Made by a program: the position numbers and the translations under genes. From Psychrobacillus psychrotolerans (lineage in GTDB: Bacteria > Bacillota > Bacilli > Bacillales_A > Planococcaceae), in NCBI RefSeq assembly GCF_900115805.1, contig NZ_FOXU01000001.1, positions 372,001 through 436,000 on the forward strand: DNA of 64,000 nt, written 5' to 3'. The notes beneath the pieces were generated by a model that saw nothing but the letters and a program-made list of their open reading frames with translations, was not told the origin of the DNA and made no database searches. Below are positions 61,028 to 64,000 of the stretch, piece by piece. The number at the start of each line of letters is the position of its first letter. Positions within the stretch are counted from its first letter, which is position 1.

Positions 61028-63730
61028 ATGAGTGAGCAAAAAATGACTCGTGAACAACGAAGAAAACAATTACAAAAAAAGAAACAATCTAAAACACCAG
61101 CTAAAATGTGGGTAAAAAGAATTTTATTAACCATTGTCATTATTGGTGTCGTCGGACTTATAGGTGGAGGGTCATTATTCGCCTTCTATGCTAGCAGTGC
61201 CCCTGAGCTCGATGAAACTTCATTAAAAGATCCAATTAGTCCAAAATTGTTAGACGCTAACGGTGATCTTTTCGCAACAGTGGGGGCGGAGAGCAGGGAA
61301 TATGTCGCTTATGACGATATTCCACAACAAATGGAAGATGCGATTATCGCTACAGAAGATGCTCGTTTTTACGATCATTTCGGTGTCGATGTATTACGTT
61401 TAGGGAAAGCCGTACTCGCTAACCTCACAAATGGTTTTGGTGATCAAGGAGCAAGTACGATTACACAACAGGTCATAAAAAACTCGTTTCTTACAAATGA
61501 AAAAACTTTAAAAAGAAAAGCACAAGAAGCTTATCTTTCCATAAAGCTTGAGAGAAAATATCAAAAAGAAGAAATTTTTGAAATGTACTTTAATAAAGTA
61601 CTAATGTCTGGAAGAATTTACGGTTATGGGACAGCAGCTCAACATTTCTATGGTAAAGACCTAAAAGACCTTACTTTGGATCAATTCGCAGTTCTTGCAG
61701 GTATGTCACAACGTCCAAATGCGTTTAACCCGTTTAAAAATCCAGAACTTACAAAAGATCGAAGAAATGTTGTATTACATTTGATGAATCTACACGGCAA
61801 AATCACAGAGGAAGAAATGAAAGCAGCTCAAGCTGTCCCTATTGAAGAGGCACTACTACCCGAAGATCAACGAGTTGCTAAACAGGATTCTAAATATGAT
61901 GCTTTTATAGATATCGTTTTAAATGAATTAGAAGCAAATGGAGATGGGGGTGCTATCTCTGAAGGGATTACCATCTACACGACATTACAACCAAATGCTC
62001 AACAACAAGTAGAGAAAACATTAAACTCTGATATGTTCCCTACTGAAGATATCCAGTCAGCCGTATCAGTAATCGATACGAAAACAGGTGCTATTGCAGC
62101 TGTTGGTGGTGGTAGAAATTATGGAGCTGATAGAGGCTTTAACTTTGCTCAGGACATGACAACACGTTCACTAGGCTCAACGATTAAACCACTGATTGAT
62201 TATGGTCCAGCTATAGAATACCTAGGCTGGTCAACAGGACAAACAATTACCGATGAAAAAATTACCTATACGGGAACTGAGCAAGTAGTACGAAACTTCG
62301 ATGGTAAATACAAAGGTAAGATGACATTTAGAGAAGCGTTATATAATTCTCGAAATGTTCCTGCAGTTAAAACACTGCAAGAAGTTGGTACAAAGAATGC
62401 CGCAGAATTTATAGACCGATTTGGAATTGATCTTGGGAATATAACAGAAAGTAGCGCAATCGGCGGTACTTCTAAGGCAATGTCCCCTATTCAATTAGCC
62501 GGAGCTTATGCAGCTTTTGGAAATAGCGGAGTCCATACAGAGCCATATTCGATTAATAAAATCGTATATCGTGATGGAAAAACAGAAAAAAATTATAAAC
62601 CAAAATCTAAAGAAGTTATGAAAGATTCTACTGCTTATATGGTTACCGATGTATTACGTGATGTATTGACAAAAGGTACTGGTAAGCGAGCTGCAGTAAG
62701 CGGTTTAGATATTGCTGGTAAAACAGGAACATCTAACTATAGTAAAGATGATATGGATAAATGGGACCTACCAAGTAGCGCCTTTCCTGACGTTTGGTTC
62801 GCTGGATACACAACAGACTACTCAATTGCTATTTGGTCTGGATATCCAGAGATGAAAACACCAATGACAACGAATGAGGAACGTAATCTTCCTCAAAATA
62901 TTTTCCATGAAGTTATGGCTAACATTTCTACAGACACAGCGAATGAGAAATTTAAGAAACCAAGTTCTGTCGTAGAAGCCACAATTGAAAAAGGCTCAAG
63001 CCCTCTTAAACTAGCAAGTGAATATACACCTGACGAACTAAAACTGACGGAACTATTTGTAAAAGGCACAGAGCCAACCGCAGTTTCTGAGGAATATGAA
63101 CAACTCGAATTGAATTCACCATCCAATCTTTCTGTGGATTATGATGAACTAGCTTCTACTGCTACATTATCTTGGGATTTTGAACAAGAAGATTTAGAAA
63201 CGGAAGTTCAATTTGAAGTTGCCGTTAAGGTAGATAACGGAGCCAATGAATTAATTGAAACGACTAAACAAAAAGGTTTAATCATACAAAGTCTTATTCC
63301 AGGAAGCACATATATGTTCAGCGTTACCGCAGTCTCAGACGGTATCCGAAGTGAAAGTGTTTCCGTACAATTAACGTTAGATGCTGAAGTTGAAGAAGAA
63401 TTAGATGAAATTGAGCCAATTGAAGAAGAGCCAAAAAATCCAGACGGCTCGAATAATGGTAATGAAAATAATAATGGCAATAATGGCAACAACGGTAATG
63501 GAAATGGAAACAATAACGGCAATGGCAATGGTAACAACGGTAATGGGTCAGATTCAGGGACAGATCCTGGTGCAGGTGGTGCAAGTCCTGGTCCTGGTGC
63601 AGGAACAGAAAAGCCTGATGATGGATCGACTGTCCCTCCAACTGAAGGTACTGGAGGTACTGGAGGTACTGGAGGTACTGGAGGTACTGGAGGTACTGGA
63701 GAAAATGATGATACTGGAACAACCCCTTAA
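61028..63730 (+). CDS. ponA: Class A penicillin-binding protein PBP1
   Basis: PBP1 makes peptidoglycan strands and cross-links them. The 900-residue protein has a basic N-terminus, one anchor (about 27-52), a transglycosylase domain with IIATEDARFYDHFGVD near residue 115 and a transpeptidase domain. Transpeptidase motifs are SLGSTIKP near 380, SRN near 445 and KTGTSN near 565. A fibronectin-III-like segment (about 690-775) follows. The tail is acidic (EELDEIEPIEEEP), Asn/Gly-rich, then Gly-Thr repeats, which is unusual in detail but of a known type. Start ATG 61028 follows GTGAGGAG. It is co-transcribed with recU, and its partner gpsB lies 5 kb away. Confidence 0.96.
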   Translation: MSEQKMTREQRRKQLQKKKQSKTPAKMWVKRILLTIVIIGVVGLIGGGSLFAFYASSAPELDETSLKDPISPKLLDANGDLFATVGAESREYVAYDDIPQQMEDAIIATEDARFYDHFGVDVLRLGKAVLANLTNGFGDQGASTITQQVIKNSFLTNEKTLKRKAQEAYLSIKLERKYQKEEIFEMYFNKVLMSGRIYGYGTAAQHFYGKDLKDLTLDQFAVLAGMSQRPNAFNPFKNPELTKDRRNVVLHLMNLHGKITEEEMKAAQAVPIEEALLPEDQRVAKQDSKYDAFIDIVLNELEANGDGGAISEGITIYTTLQPNAQQQVEKTLNSDMFPTEDIQSAVSVIDTKTGAIAAVGGGRNYGADRGFNFAQDMTTRSLGSTIKPLIDYGPAIEYLGWSTGQTITDEKITYTGTEQVVRNFDGKYKGKMTFREALYNSRNVPAVKTLQEVGTKNAAEFIDRFGIDLGNITESSAIGGTSKAMSPIQLAGAYAAFGNSGVHTEPYSINKIVYRDGKTEKNYKPKSKEVMKDSTAYMVTDVLRDVLTKGTGKRAAVSGLDIAGKTGTSNYSKDDMDKWDLPSSAFPDVWFAGYTTDYSIAIWSGYPEMKTPMTTNEERNLPQNIFHEVMANISTDTANEKFKKPSSVVEATIEKGSSPLKLASEYTPDELKLTELFVKGTEPTAVSEEYEQLELNSPSNLSVDYDELASTATLSWDFEQEDLETEVQFEVAVKVDNGANELIETTKQKGLIIQSLIPGSTYMFSVTAVSDGIRSESVSVQLTLDAEVEEELDEIEPIEEEPKNPDGSNNGNENNNGNNGNNGNGNGNNNGNGNGNNGNGSDSGTDPGAGGASPGPGAGTEKPDDGSTVPPTEGTGGTGGTGGTGGTGGTGENDDTGTTP
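63647..63700 (+). repeat. Six tandem 9-bp repeats in the ponA tail
   Basis: GGTACTGGA is repeated six times without a break and encodes (Gly-Thr-Gly)6. A longer Asn/Gly run built from AAT-GGC/GGT-AAC units lies at about 63453-63545. Copy number is likely to vary by slippage in steps of three residues without breaking the frame. Confidence 0.9.
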
Positions 63731-63735
63731 TAATA

Positions 63736-63780
63736 AAAGAAGCAGATCTTGACTAATGTCAAGATCTGCTTCTTTATTTA
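63736..63780. terminator. ponA terminator
   Basis: AAAGAAGCAGATCTTGAC and GTCAAGATCTGCTTCTTT form an 18-bp stem with a 4-base loop, followed by ATTTATG. The gene at 63826 converges on it. Confidence 0.93.
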
Positions 63781-63825
63781 TGTTAGATTTAGGCTATTTA
63801 AGTGCAATGCTCTCCACATACTATC

Positions 63826-64000
63826 TCAAGATTCATATATATCCCTTTTTTTCAATTTAGCAATTAAGTTCTCGAGCCAAGTAATTTCATTTATGATCGT
63901 ATCTGAGATATAACCATCCGCAAAGTCCACCATTTCCTGCACAGTATCCTCTACGCGAATATGACTATATATATCTTTTAATTGTAACTGCTTCGAGTGC
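63826..64000 (-). CDS. 3' end of a convergent gene, possibly ypoC (partial)
   Basis: The minus frame is open from the window edge to TGA at 63826-63828 and reads HSKQLQLKDIYSHIRVEDTV, then EMVDFADGYISDTIINEITWLENLIAKLKKRDIYES. The end is helical and charged, consistent with a small soluble protein. B. subtilis has ypoC-nth-dnaD next to ponA in this orientation, so ypoC is a guess based on position only. The N-terminus is outside the window. Confidence 0.55.
   Translation of the reverse strand, partial: HSKQLQLKDIYSHIRVEDTVQEMVDFADGYISDTIINEITWLENLIAKLKKRDIYES

Noticed and set aside
63208-63722. Minus-strand and alternate frames over the ponA tail
   Set aside because: They arise from the low-complexity repeat tail of PBP1 and have Leu/Tyr/His-only compositions.
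1-64000. Prophage, insertion sequence, CRISPR array or toxin-antitoxin system
   Set aside because: No integrase, transposase, cas gene, phage structural gene, regular spaced repeat or paired toxin-antitoxin frame could be recognised on either strand.

Overview
The window is a 64-kb piece of an AT-rich chromosome from a spore-forming member of the Bacillales. Low GC, strong GGAGG-type ribosome binding sites, a type-B RNase P RNA, GltC/GltBD, the two-headed dynamin DynA, RecU-PonA, GpsB and MrfAB all point to Bacillaceae/Planococcaceae. A ba3-type oxidase and the style of the intergenic repeats favour the Planococcaceae side (Psychrobacillus, Sporosarcina or Lysinibacillus relatives); that family placement is inference. 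I see no prophage, insertion sequence, CRISPR array, tRNA or 5S/16S/23S rRNA gene.

Layout. 0-7.5 kb: the tail of an aminotransferase, a small membrane protein, a PPC/DUF296 protein, then a SAM (S-box) riboswitch leading a methionine ABC importer (metQ-metN-metI). The same unbroken unit continues into a crotonase, an FMN-dependent alpha-hydroxy-acid dehydrogenase and a CaiB/BaiF CoA-transferase. This is the most unusual arrangement here and may be a SAM-controlled pathway for a methionine-related hydroxy or keto acid. 7.5-11.4 kb: manganese catalase with a DUF2642 protein, YpsA with an unknown coupled partner, a coat-F-type spore coat protein and a HAD phosphatase. 11.5-20 kb: an orphan hisH-hisF pair and gltB-gltD, with divergent gltC and a recognisable GltC operator.

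20-33 kb: a DUF2935 protein, the 5-oxoproline cluster (ycsI, an NRAMP-like transporter and pxpA divergent from pxpB-pxpC, with an IclR regulator and a DMT exporter), then a four-carbon acid sugar cluster (DeoR regulator, DUF1537 kinase, PdxA2-type dehydrogenase, GntP permease). 32.6-45 kb: ilvA, katA with a PerR box, an ABC importer of unknown substrate, a YtzI-like peptide, rlmN, a sulfurtransferase and dynA. 45-48.3 kb: cheX and the cbaD-cbaB-cbaA ba3 oxidase operon behind a perfect Fnr/Crp-type box. 48.7-64 kb: the housekeeping block ypwA, dinG/ypvA, rlmL/ypsC, a GGDEF-EAL protein, rnpB, gpsB, mrfB-mrfA, yppE, recU-ponA and the end of a convergent gene.

Two degenerate copies of a structured intergenic repeat lie 3.7 kb apart (about 44.65 and 48.42 kb), flanking the cheX-cba block. 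Several terminator hairpins overlap the 3' ends of coding regions (gltD, kipR, ytzI, rlmL). Operator-like palindromes that match the neighbouring regulators (GltC, PerR, Fnr/Crp, IclR and DeoR types) can be read directly and are listed. Family names rest on recognising protein motifs by eye; no database search was run.
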